This document shows positions 1-5,870 of a stretch of 6,867 nucleotides of DNA, one piece after another (the stretch's first letter is position 1; every line of letters begins with the position of its first letter). The notes beneath the pieces were generated by a model. It worked only from the letters and a program-made list of their open reading frames with translations. It was not told where the DNA came from and did no database searches. This DNA comes from Streptosporangiaceae bacterium. Its GTDB lineage: Bacteria; Actinomycetota; Actinomycetes; Streptosporangiales; Streptosporangiaceae. The stretch lies in the NCBI GenBank assembly GCA_030045175.1, contig JASIBM010000005.1, positions 1 through 6,867 on the forward strand, read 5' to 3'. The position numbers and the translations under genes are program-made.

Positions 1-635
1 CCCGAGCCCAGGCGGCCGATCGACAGCACCCGCGCCGACCCGCGCGCCTCAAGCTTCTCCGCCATGTCGGCCGCGTCAGCGCCCTCACCGGGGCGAATCG
101 TTCCGATGCACAGCACCCGCTCGGCCCAGACGTTGTCCGCCAGGTACTCGAGCAGCGCAAGCGTCTCCGGGTCCGCCCAGTGCAAGTCCTCGAGCACGAG
201 CAGGCAGCCCCGATCCGGGTACAGCACCCGCAGCAGCCGCAGCACCGCCTCACCGAGGAACACCAGCGACTCGGCCGAGTCAGCCGCAGGCGTGTCCCGC
301 AGGTGCGGGACCAGTCGGCCAAGAGCGGGCCGGAACGGGTCGAGCTCGGAGCTGTCCGGCGCGCCACCCGGGCGCAGCGCGGACGCCAGCGCCTCGGCGA
401 ACGGCCGGAACGGTGTCGGCACTCCCCCGGCGACCGCGCGGCCGAGCAGCACCGCGCACCCCTGCCCGCGCGCGACCTCGATGATCTCCCTGGCTAGCCG
501 CGACTTGCCGATCCCCGCGTCCCCGGCGACCAGCACCGTGCTCCCGTGGCCCGCCCGCGCCCCGTCCAGGGCATCGGCAAGCTGGCGGGCCTCGTCATCC
601 CGCCCGACCAGCACGGGGCACAGCGCAGGGCGCAT
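1..635 (-). CDS. AAA/NB-ARC-type ATPase transcriptional regulator, LAL (large LuxR) like; 3' end cut by window edge
   Basis: This reading frame stays open to the left edge, giving the first 211 residues of a larger protein. It opens with MRPALCPVLVGRDDEARQL; the LVGRDxE start is the usual beginning of the ATPase module in large LuxR (LAL/MalT-like) regulators. A Walker A loop GDAGIGKS lies at residues 38-45 and a Walker B segment LLVLEDLHWAD at 145-155, with hydrophobic strands and Ala/Leu-rich helices between them. Such proteins are cytoplasmic, typically about 900-1000 residues, with a TPR-like middle and a C-terminal LuxR helix-turn-helix. Those parts would lie left of the window, so the DNA-binding class is inferred, not seen. 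I chose the ATG at 635 because it directly precedes the family's N-terminal motif. No good Shine-Dalgarno sequence precedes it, but a -10-like hexamer does (see the promoter entry). Alternatives are a SARP/BTAD-type or adenylate-cyclase-type ATPase regulator. The effector and target genes are unknown, and a role in the neighbouring sterol genes is not shown. Confidence 0.85.
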   Translation of the reverse strand, partial: MRPALCPVLVGRDDEARQLADALDGARAGHGSTVLVAGDAGIGKSRLAREIIEVARGQGCAVLLGRAVAGGVPTPFRPFAEALASALRPGGAPDSSELDPFRPALGRLVPHLRDTPAADSAESLVFLGEAVLRLLRVLYPDRGCLLVLEDLHWADPETLALLEYLADNVWAERVLCIGTIRPGEGADAADMAEKLEARGSARVLSIGRLGS

Positions 636-641
636 ATGTCC

Positions 642-647
642 AGTATG
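642..647 (-). promoter_or_regulatory. Candidate -10 element of the ATPase-regulator gene (possible leaderless start)
   Basis: On the minus strand the hexamer CATACT matches TATAAT at four of six positions. Seven bases downstream of it lies exactly the A of the ATG at 635, so transcription could begin at the start codon, and no Shine-Dalgarno sequence is visible. Leaderless mRNAs are common in actinomycetes. The -35 position, 17 bases upstream, holds ACCGAC, a weak match that overlaps the 14-bp palindrome at 664-677. This is inference from position and a short motif only. Confidence 0.3.
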
Positions 648-663
648 GAGCGTTAGGGCGGCA

Positions 664-677
664 CGTCGGTACCGACG
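664..677. promoter_or_regulatory. Perfect 14-bp palindrome, candidate operator upstream of the ATPase-regulator gene
   Basis: CGTCGGTACCGACG is identical to its reverse complement. It lies in the 69-base gap between the stop of the secreted-protein gene (705-707) and the ATG at 635, 28 bases upstream of that ATG, and it overlaps the expected -35 region. Position and symmetry fit a dimeric repressor or activator site. It has no loop and no T-tract, so it is a poor intrinsic terminator. Binding is inferred only. Confidence 0.4.
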
Positions 678-704
678 CAGATCTTCGCCGTGCTCGGTGC
701 CTGG

Positions 705-1817
705 CTAGGAGTTGACGGGGTAGGAGATCGACGCCAGCGAGGTGAACTGCTTGGCGCTGGAAATGTCCAAGCTGTAAGCCTCTAGGTTGCCGCCCGGCTC
801 GATGAACACCGTGCCGACCGTGCCGTCCACGGTGTCGACCTTGATGAAGAGCTTGTGCGCCGGCCGGATGCTGGCAGGCAACCTGGCGACGATGTCGCTC
901 CCGCCCGGCTGGCTCAGCGACCCTGTCAGGTACACGATGCCGTGGCGCACCAGGTAGGCGGGGTTCCCTGCGCCGCAGCAGCCACCGGTCCAGTTGTTCA
1001 ACGTGGTCAGCGGGTGTGACGAGGCCGACGCCACCGGGAACGAGATGCCAGCCAGCGAGGTGAAGGACGTCGCGCTGCCGAAATACGCCTCCAGCGTGCC
1101 GTCCGTATCGACGTGCACGATGCCGGGCGCCGCGCCCGACGTGTAGACGGTGATGTACAGGTCATTGGCCGGCCGCGCATCCGGCGGCAAGGTGGCGAAC
1201 GCCAGCGAGGTGCCGCCGTGCACCGACCCGGACAGGTACACGACGCCGCCGCTGACCTGATACGACGGAGCTCCGGCATCCCAGCGGGCCTGGCCGGACG
1301 CCCAGCCGTTCTGCAACACCAGGGCGTGGCTGCGGGTGGACCTGGCGGGGAAGGACAACCCGGCCAGCGACGTGAAGCCCCCGGCCTCCGGACCGACGGC
1401 GCTCATCAGGCCACTTTGCTCGATGCGCAGGTAGCCGACGAGCCCGCCCTCGGTGGAGACCATGATGTACATCCGGTGCGCGGGACGGGCCGCGGGTGGC
1501 AGCACGGCGAACTCGGCACTGTGGTCGTGCTTGCTGTTCCTGATCGACCCGGACAGGTACACCACGCCGTCCTGGGTAGCCCAGGACGGGTTCCCGGTGC
1601 CGAGCGTCCGCGCCGACGCCCAGTCGTTGATGAGCCCCAGCGGGCGCCATGCGACCCCGCTGGCCGGGACCGCACCGATGTTGACCTGGCGAGCGGACGC
1701 GGCGGACGTGGCGGTCGCGCCGGCCGGGCCGGCGCCAAGCGCGAGGCCACCGACCGCCACGGCGACGGCCACCGCCAGGAAGGCGCCGCGCCGGGTGCTT
1801 GAACGAGCAGATGCCAT
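705..1817 (-). CDS. Secreted protein of three tandem ~100-residue beta-rich repeats, phage tail-fibre-like modules; function unknown
   Basis: The protein has 370 residues with the ATG at 1817. That start is chosen because it gives a clean signal peptide: basic RSSTRR, a hydrophobic stretch at residues 12-29, and a small-residue cleavage region near AGA|TA at 33-37. AAGG lies 5 bases upstream of it. The frame could extend to 1919, but that would add 34 residues unlike a signal peptide. The mature part is three repeats at about residues 56-157, 164-261 and 268-367. Each runs: N-W, a short loop, G-x-P-x-Y/W, G-[VI]-VYL-[ST]-GS, LPxxxRPAxxxxI, V-x-T, G-x-[VL]-x-[VI], G-x-LxA, and FTSLAxISFP at the end. 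The order 'G-VYL-GS / LP--RPA / SL-GISF' resembles distal modules of phage tail-fibre and collagen-like proteins; this is from memory of the family, not a search. There is no membrane anchor, sortase signal or visible catalytic motif. It is probably an extracellular binding or structural protein, transcribed from its own promoter. Confidence 0.85.
   Translation of the reverse strand: MASARSSTRRGAFLAVAVAVAVGGLALGAGPAGATATSAASARQVNIGAVPASGVAWRPLGLINDWASARTLGTGNPSWATQDGVVYLSGSIRNSKHDHSAEFAVLPPAARPAHRMYIMVSTEGGLVGYLRIEQSGLMSAVGPEAGGFTSLAGLSFPARSTRSHALVLQNGWASGQARWDAGAPSYQVSGGVVYLSGSVHGGTSLAFATLPPDARPANDLYITVYTSGAAPGIVHVDTDGTLEAYFGSATSFTSLAGISFPVASASSHPLTTLNNWTGGCCGAGNPAYLVRHGIVYLTGSLSQPGGSDIVARLPASIRPAHKLFIKVDTVDGTVGTVFIEPGGNLEAYSLDISSAKQFTSLASISYPVNS
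717..1016 (-). repeat. Protein repeat 3 of 3 in the secreted protein
   Basis: This is the last unit (residues 268-367), from HPLTTLNNW to FTSLASISYP, with IVYLTGS, LPASIRPA and GGNLEAY. It is the most divergent unit and carries the only two cysteines of the protein, adjacent at residues 280-281. Confidence 0.85.
1035..1328 (-). repeat. Protein repeat 2 of 3 in the secreted protein
   Basis: This is the second unit (residues 164-261), from HALVLQNGW to FTSLAGISFP, with VVYLSGS, LPPDARPA and DTDGTLEAYF. The DNA GCCAGCGAGGTGAA at 1051-1064 is identical to the copy in unit 3 at 733-746. Confidence 0.85.
1347..1652 (-). repeat. Protein repeat 1 of 3 in the secreted protein
   Basis: This is the first ~102-residue unit (residues 56-157), starting near AWRPLGLINDW and ending GGFTSLAGLSFP. 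It shares the VVYLSGS, LPPAARPA and FTSLAG landmarks with units 2 and 3. The DNA GCCAGCGACGTGAA at 1363-1376 recurs with one change in the other two units. Confidence 0.85.
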
Positions 1818-1855
1818 GTCCGCCTTGCCCTTCGCGTCATTCCCCCCTCGCGGCC

Positions 1856-1883
1856 AGGCTAGCCGCGATAGGCACACGATAGG
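1856..1883 (-). promoter_or_regulatory. Candidate activator-type promoter of the secreted-protein gene: paired heptamers and -10 box
   Basis: On the minus strand CCTATCG occurs twice, at 1877-1883 and 1866-1872, separated by 4 bases (an 11-bp period). Four bases after the second copy is TAGCCT (1856-1861), which fits the actinobacterial TAnnnT -10 pattern. Transcription would begin near 1849, leaving a leader of about 32 bases to the ATG at 1817. No good -35 box is seen. Heptamer repeats on an 11-bp period just upstream of -10 are known for SARP activators, and 11-bp direct repeats also for PhoP-type regulators. The identity of any regulator here is inference. Confidence 0.35.
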
Positions 1884-1911
1884 GACCAGCCGCCCAGATA
1901 TCCGTGCCCGC

Positions 1912-1929
1912 GGTCTCACCCTGGTCTCA
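1912..1929. repeat. Second pair of 7-bp direct repeats on an 11-bp period
   Basis: GGTCTCA occurs at 1912-1918 and again at 1923-1929 (TGAGACC on the minus strand), with 4 bases between copies. It has the same geometry as the CCTATCG pair 46 bp downstream but a different sequence. It lies in the 141-base spacer between ltp2 and the secreted-protein gene. It may be an upstream regulator site, or chance in GC-rich DNA. Confidence 0.35.
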
Positions 1930-1958
1930 GCCTCCGGCCCGGCATGGACCGCTCACGG

Positions 1959-3128
1959 TCACCCCCGGCGCAGTATCAGGCCGCTGGTCGGGACGCCGGT
2001 CCCGGCGGTCACGAGCACCGGGCCGTCACCGGGAACCTGGTTGACCGAGGTACCGCGGACCTGCCTGACACCCTCGGCGATCCCGTTCATGCCGTGGATA
2101 TATGCCTCGCCGAGCTGGCCGCCGTGGGTGTTCACCGGCAGTCGCCCACCGATCTCGACCGCGCCGCCCGCGATGAAATGGCGAGCCTCGCCGCGCGGAC
2201 AGAACCCGAGTTCCTCGAGCTGCATGAGCACGTACGGCGTGAAGTGGTCGTAGAGCACGGCCGTGCGGATGTCGGCCGGGCCGACCCCGGCCTGGCGCCA
2301 CAGCTGCCTGGCCACCACCCCCATCTCGGGCAGCCCGGTCAGCTCGTCCCGGTAATAGCTGGTCATCGTGAACTGATCAGGCCCGCTGCCCTGCGCCGCC
2401 GCGCCGATCACGACCGGGGCTGCGCGCAGGCCGGCGGCACGGCCCAGGCCGGTCACCACGATCGCGACCGCGCCGTCGCTCTCCTGGCAGCAGTCGAGCA
2501 GCCGGAGTGGCTCGACGATCGGCCGCGACCGCTGGTGCTCGGCCAGCGTGATCGGCCGCTGGTAGAACCACGCGTTCGGGTTCGTCGCCGCGTGACGGCG
2601 ATCCGCGACGGCGATCGCGCCGAAGTCGGCGCTAGTGGCGCCGTAGACGTGCATGTACCTGCGCGCGGCCATCGCGACCGTGGCGGCCGGCGTGGACAGG
2701 CCCATCGGGTAGTGCCAGCCGTTGTCGACACCCGCCGAGGTCGGCGCCGTGGCCGCGCCGGCCGCGACCTGGCCGAATCGCCTGCCCGAGCGCTCGTTCA
2801 GCGCCCGGTAGCACACCACCACGTCGGCGGCGCCCGTCGTGACGGCCATGGCCGCGTGGTGCACGGTCGCGCACGCGGCCCCGCCGCCGTAGCCAACCTG
2901 GCTGAAGAACGTCAGCTCTCCGATGCCGAGCTCGCGGGCCACCGCGATCTCGGCGTTGCTGTCCATGGTGAACGTGACCAGGCCGGTCACGTCCGCCGGC
3001 CGCAGGCCCGCGTCAGCCAGCGCGGCCGCGATCGCCTCGGCGGCCAGCCGCAGCTCGCTGCGGCCGGAGTTCTTGGAGAACTCGGTCGCCCCGATCCCGA
3101 CGATCGCGGCCCGCAACCCCGCGCTCAT
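1959..3128 (-). CDS. ltp2: Ltp2-type steroid side-chain-cleaving aldolase (thiolase superfamily / lipid-transfer protein)
   Basis: The protein has 389 residues, close to Ltp2 of M. tuberculosis (about 386), and starts with ATG at 3128. The fold follows non-decarboxylating thiolases: GIGATEFSK near the N terminus, GGGAACATVHHA (81-92) around the classical nucleophile position, and the C-terminal NTHGGQLGEAYIHGMNGI (333-350). Both histidines that define a working thiolase are replaced by tyrosine: Y293 in VLYDHF (normally an HDxF-type motif) and Y343 in GEAYIHG (normally GHP). These match the two catalytic tyrosines I recall for Ltp2 (about 294 and 344). The known reaction is retro-aldol cleavage of 17-hydroxy-3-oxo-4-pregnene-20-carboxyl-CoA to androst-4-ene-3,17-dione and propionyl-CoA, in the cytoplasm and only when Ltp2 is complexed with the ChsH2 DUF35 domain. 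That partner is encoded directly upstream, 34 bases away, in the same operon. A related lipid-transfer-type thiolase for another CoA substrate is the main alternative. Confidence 0.9.
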   Translation of the reverse strand: MSAGLRAAIVGIGATEFSKNSGRSELRLAAEAIAAALADAGLRPADVTGLVTFTMDSNAEIAVARELGIGELTFFSQVGYGGGAACATVHHAAMAVTTGAADVVVCYRALNERSGRRFGQVAAGAATAPTSAGVDNGWHYPMGLSTPAATVAMAARRYMHVYGATSADFGAIAVADRRHAATNPNAWFYQRPITLAEHQRSRPIVEPLRLLDCCQESDGAVAIVVTGLGRAAGLRAAPVVIGAAAQGSGPDQFTMTSYYRDELTGLPEMGVVARQLWRQAGVGPADIRTAVLYDHFTPYVLMQLEELGFCPRGEARHFIAGGAVEIGGRLPVNTHGGQLGEAYIHGMNGIAEGVRQVRGTSVNQVPGDGPVLVTAGTGVPTSGLILRRG

Positions 3129-3162
3129 CTTCCCGCTCTCGCCTTCGGCTCGATCGCGCCGG

Positions 3163-4605
3163 TCATGCGGCGCTCGCAGGCACGTCGACGGTGGCGGTCG
3201 CGATCACGTGATCACCTAGGCCGCACCGGCCGGTCACCGCCAGCTCGTAGCGATCCCAGCCGGGCAGGCGAGCGTGGTCGCTGACCCGCCCGGAGAACAT
3301 CAGCGTGTCGCCCGCGTAACAGGGGACGCCGAGCCGCAGTGAGATCCGCCGCAACAGCGCCGACGGCCCGGCCCAGTCGGTCACGTAGCGCTGCACCAAT
3401 CCCGTGTCGGTGAGGATGTTCACGAAGATGTCCTTGCCGCCGCCGGCGACCGCCCAGTCCCTGTCGTGGTGCACCGGCGTGAAGTCGCGCGTCGCCAGCG
3501 CGCTGGCCACCACGAACGTCGTGCTCACGTCGATCACCAGCTCGGGCAGCTCGCCAGGCAGCCCGCCCGCGTCGCCTGCCGCCAGCCGCCAGGCCGGCAG
3601 CGTCAGCTCTTCGTCGACCCGGACGTAACAGACGCGCACCGGCATGCCGATCTCGACGTGATCGGGGTCAGCCCCGAGCAGCTCGCCAAGCACGCGCACT
3701 CCCTCGTCGAGCTGGACCAGCGCGATCACGATCGGCAGCCGCTTGCCCGGCACGGGCGGGTGCCGGTGCACGACGTAGCTGAAGACCTCGCCGGCGCCCG
3801 CCGCCACGACGTGCCCCGAGCTAGGCGAGCCGCACCGCGGGCACATCGGGCCCGGCGGGTGCCTGAGCGCGCCGCAGCCGCCGCACCGCTGGATCCGCAG
3901 CTCGCCCGCGGCCGTCCCCGCCCAGAAGAACGCGGTGTCCGCCGTGACGACCGGCCGCATCACCTGGCCAGCGTCCCCGCCCCCGCCATCCTGCGCGGCT
4001 CGCTCCGCCCCGGGTGATCGTGGGCGAAATTTCAGGATACGGAAATCCATGGTGGCGACGACCTCTCCAGGTCCCGCCGCAGTACCCGCCCCCGATCCCG
4101 CCCCTGGTCCCGCGCCCACGCTGCGCCAGGTGTGGCGCGTGGTGAAGAACCAGCCCTCACCGAGTGCGGTCTGCTTGGGGCCGGCCAGATCGACCAGGCT
4201 GACCGTGACCGATAGCCGCTCACCGTGCCGCAGGTACCGGTGATAGACCTGGTCAGAATTGGTGGCAACGACCGATGTGTACCCGGCCTCGTCGAGCGCG
4301 GCGACCATCAGGCCGGTCGGGTCGCCGTCATGGCGCGCGCCCGCCTGACCCAGCATCGTCCATACCTGGGCCATGGCAGGCGGGGCGACCAGGCCACCGT
4401 GCCCGGCGGTCAACGCCGCCTCCTGGTCGGTGTACACCGGGTTGGCGTCGCCGATGGCTTCTAGCCAGTTACAGATGATCGGCAGGTTCACCGGATCTCG
4501 TGCCATGCGCGGGCTACTGTCGCCAGCCGCCTTGATCCGCTCAGCTTCCGTACGCAGCCGCGCGAATGGTTTTTCGGCTATTTCATCCTTTAGCGTGAGT
4601 CTCAC
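3163..4605 (-). CDS. ChsH2-ChsH1 fusion: MaoC-like + DUF35 + MaoC hydratase for steroid side-chain enoyl-CoA
   Basis: With the GTG at 4605 the protein has 480 residues; the frame is open to a TTG at 4695, which would give 510. Numbering here is for 480. Residues about 5-195 are a MaoC-like half with IGDANPVYTD (51-60), where tyrosine (58) replaces the catalytic histidine, as in substrate-binding ChsH2. Residues about 215-335 are DUF35: a zinc ribbon C241-x2-C244-x10-C255-x2-C258, then an OB fold that should dock Ltp2. Residues about 355-480 are a second MaoC half, with the hydratase pair D374 and H379 in RDFTPVHHD, as in ChsH1. In M. tuberculosis these are two proteins (ChsH2 about 311 and ChsH1 about 129 residues) forming a heterotetramer; here they are joined. 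The role is hydration of 3-oxo-4,17-pregnadiene-20-carboxyl-CoA to the 17-hydroxy product. An Ala/Gly-rich insert interrupts the first half at 163-181. I prefer the GTG because codons before it have unusually A/T-rich third positions. Confidence 0.88.
   Translation of the reverse strand: MRLTLKDEIAEKPFARLRTEAERIKAAGDSSPRMARDPVNLPIICNWLEAIGDANPVYTDQEAALTAGHGGLVAPPAMAQVWTMLGQAGARHDGDPTGLMVAALDEAGYTSVVATNSDQVYHRYLRHGERLSVTVSLVDLAGPKQTALGEGWFFTTRHTWRSVGAGPGAGSGAGTAAGPGEVVATMDFRILKFRPRSPGAERAAQDGGGGDAGQVMRPVVTADTAFFWAGTAAGELRIQRCGGCGALRHPPGPMCPRCGSPSSGHVVAAGAGEVFSYVVHRHPPVPGKRLPIVIALVQLDEGVRVLGELLGADPDHVEIGMPVRVCYVRVDEELTLPAWRLAAGDAGGLPGELPELVIDVSTTFVVASALATRDFTPVHHDRDWAVAGGGKDIFVNILTDTGLVQRYVTDWAGPSALLRRISLRLGVPCYAGDTLMFSGRVSDHARLPGWDRYELAVTGRCGLGDHVIATATVDVPASAA
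4063..4119 (-). repeat. Ala/Gly/Pro-rich low-complexity insert within the fusion protein
   Basis: This stretch encodes VGAGPGAGSGAGTAAGPGE-like residues between the FFTTRHTW strand and the EVVATMDFRI strand of the first MaoC half. The DNA is a run of short degenerate copies of GTCCCGCC/ATCCCGCC, which suggests slippage growth. It is in frame and probably forms a flexible surface loop. Confidence 0.7.
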
Positions 4606-4641
4606 CGCCCCAGCTCGCTGACCCGGCCTCTGGTGAATGGC

Positions 4642-4656
4642 GGATCGGTCCGATCC
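4642..4656. promoter_or_regulatory. Perfect 7+1+7 inverted repeat between chsE2 and the fusion gene
   Basis: GGATCGG-T-CCGATCC has perfectly complementary arms around one base. It lies in the 101-base gap between the chsE2 stop (4707-4709) and the preferred GTG start at 4605. The single-base centre suits a protein-binding operator more than an RNA hairpin, and no T-tract follows. If the TTG at 4695 is the true start, this palindrome would lie inside the coding sequence. It does not match the KstR consensus TnnAACnnGTTnnA. Confidence 0.35.
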
Positions 4657-4706
4657 CTCCGGGTCAATGGCACATTCATCGCGCGGGGTCACCAAACCCG
4701 GCCGCG

Positions 4707-5870
4707 TCAGCGGGGCACCCGGGGCAACCCGAGGCCCGCGGTCGCGATCAGCTCGCGCTGAACCTCATTCACCCCGCCGCCGAACGTCAGCACCAGATTG
4801 CGCTTCTCCTGCACGTCCAGCCAGCGCAGCAGCTCCGCCGTCGGCTCGTCGGCCGGGTCGCCGTGGCGACCGACGGCGTCAGCGAGGACCTGACCGAGCC
4901 GCTGAATCCACTGCGAGGAGAACACCTTGGTCGCCGACGCGTCGGCGACCTGCACCCGCTCGGCGGCGGCAACCTGCCAGTTGAGCAGCTCGTTGACGCG
5001 CATGCACGCCCTGACCTGACCGAGCGCCCGCCGCACGTCGGGCTGCTCCAGGATCGGCCGCCCGTCCGGGCCAGGCTGCGCCGCCGCCCAGGCGAGCACC
5101 CGGTCGTGCAGCGCGCCGAGCCTGCCCGCCGGGCCGAGCATGACGCGCTCGTGGTTGAGCTGGGTCGTGATCAGCTTCCAGCCCGCGTTCTCCGCCCCGA
5201 CTCGCATGCCGGCCGGCACCCGCACGTCGCAGTAGTAGGTGATGTTGACGTGATGCGCGCCGTCGGCCGTGATGATCGGCGTCCAGGAGAAGCCCGGATC
5301 GGCGGTGTCCACGATCAGGATCGAGATGCCCTTGTGCCTGGGTGCGTCCGGGTCGGTGCGGCACGCTAGCCAGATGTAGTCGGCGTCGTGCGCGCCGGTC
5401 GTGAAGATCTTCTGGCCGTTGACGACGTACTCATCACCGTCCCTGACCGCCCTGGTCGTCAGCGCGGCAAGGTCGGTGCCAGCACCCGGCTCCGTGTACC
5501 CAATGGCGAAATGCACATTCCCCGCCAAAATTTGCGGGAGGAACTGTTGCTTCTGCTGCTCGGTCCCGTACTCCATCAGTGTCGGGCCGACCGTCTGCAA
5601 GGTCACGGCGGGCAACGGCACGTCCGCCCGTGCCGCCTCGTCCACGAAGATCTGCTGCTCCACCTGGCCGAACCCGCGCCCGCCGAACTCGGCAGGCCAG
5701 CCGACGCCCAGCCAGCCGTCGGCACCGAGCCGGCGAACCAGCGCCCGGTAGGCCGGTCCATGCCGGTCGGTGAGCATCGCCGCGCGATCGGCGGACGTGA
5801 TCAATCCGGCGAAGTAGCCGCGCAGCTCCTCCCGCAACTCACGCTGGGCGTCGGTCAGCTCGATGAACAC
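4707..5870 (-). CDS. chsE2: Steroid side-chain acyl-CoA dehydrogenase, catalytic subunit (ChsE2/FadE29)
   Basis: The protein has 387 residues, the length I recall for M. tuberculosis FadE29. It starts with GTG at 5870, preceded by GGGGGAG (5875-5881) at 4 bases, and overlaps the end of chsE1 by 16 bases, so translation is probably coupled. The acyl-CoA dehydrogenase order is complete: N-terminal helices (MFIELTDAQRELREELRGYF), flavin-contact motif YTEPGAGTDLAAL at 125-137, NGQKIFTTGA at 151-160, and the C-terminal GGGVNEVQRELIATAGLGLPR segment near 364-384. LNHERVML at 238-245 aligns with the helix-G position of the catalytic glutamate in isovaleryl-CoA dehydrogenase, making E241 the likely base. 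Known role: with ChsE1 it forms an alpha2-beta2 enzyme that introduces the double bond into 3-oxo-4-pregnene-20-carboxyl-CoA, passing electrons from FAD to an electron-transfer flavoprotein. Another short-chain acyl-CoA dehydrogenase is the alternative, made unlikely by gene order. Confidence 0.9.
   Translation of the reverse strand: MFIELTDAQRELREELRGYFAGLITSADRAAMLTDRHGPAYRALVRRLGADGWLGVGWPAEFGGRGFGQVEQQIFVDEAARADVPLPAVTLQTVGPTLMEYGTEQQKQQFLPQILAGNVHFAIGYTEPGAGTDLAALTTRAVRDGDEYVVNGQKIFTTGAHDADYIWLACRTDPDAPRHKGISILIVDTADPGFSWTPIITADGAHHVNITYYCDVRVPAGMRVGAENAGWKLITTQLNHERVMLGPAGRLGALHDRVLAWAAAQPGPDGRPILEQPDVRRALGQVRACMRVNELLNWQVAAAERVQVADASATKVFSSQWIQRLGQVLADAVGRHGDPADEPTAELLRWLDVQEKRNLVLTFGGGVNEVQRELIATAGLGLPRVPR

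Noticed and set aside
64..708. 214-residue plus-strand open frame at the left edge
   Set aside because: It is Ser/Arg/Pro-rich with no motif; the minus strand of the same stretch encodes intact Walker A and B motifs.
1113..1802. Plus-strand open frame opposite the secreted-protein gene
   Set aside because: Its composition is typical of an antisense frame, and the three protein repeats exist only in the minus-strand frame.
1818..1919. N-terminal 34-residue extension of the secreted protein
   Set aside because: It would bury the signal peptide; the stretch holds the proposed promoter and direct repeats, and the ATG at 1817 has an AAGG site.
1930..1958. Intrinsic terminator after ltp2
   Set aside because: Only a 4-bp ACCG/CGGT stem and no T-tract were found; operon end is possible but no terminator can be supported.
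1944..3284. 446-residue plus-strand open frame opposite ltp2
   Set aside because: It is an antisense shadow in GC-rich DNA: Arg/Gly/Asp-rich with no family motif, while the minus strand carries a complete Ltp2.
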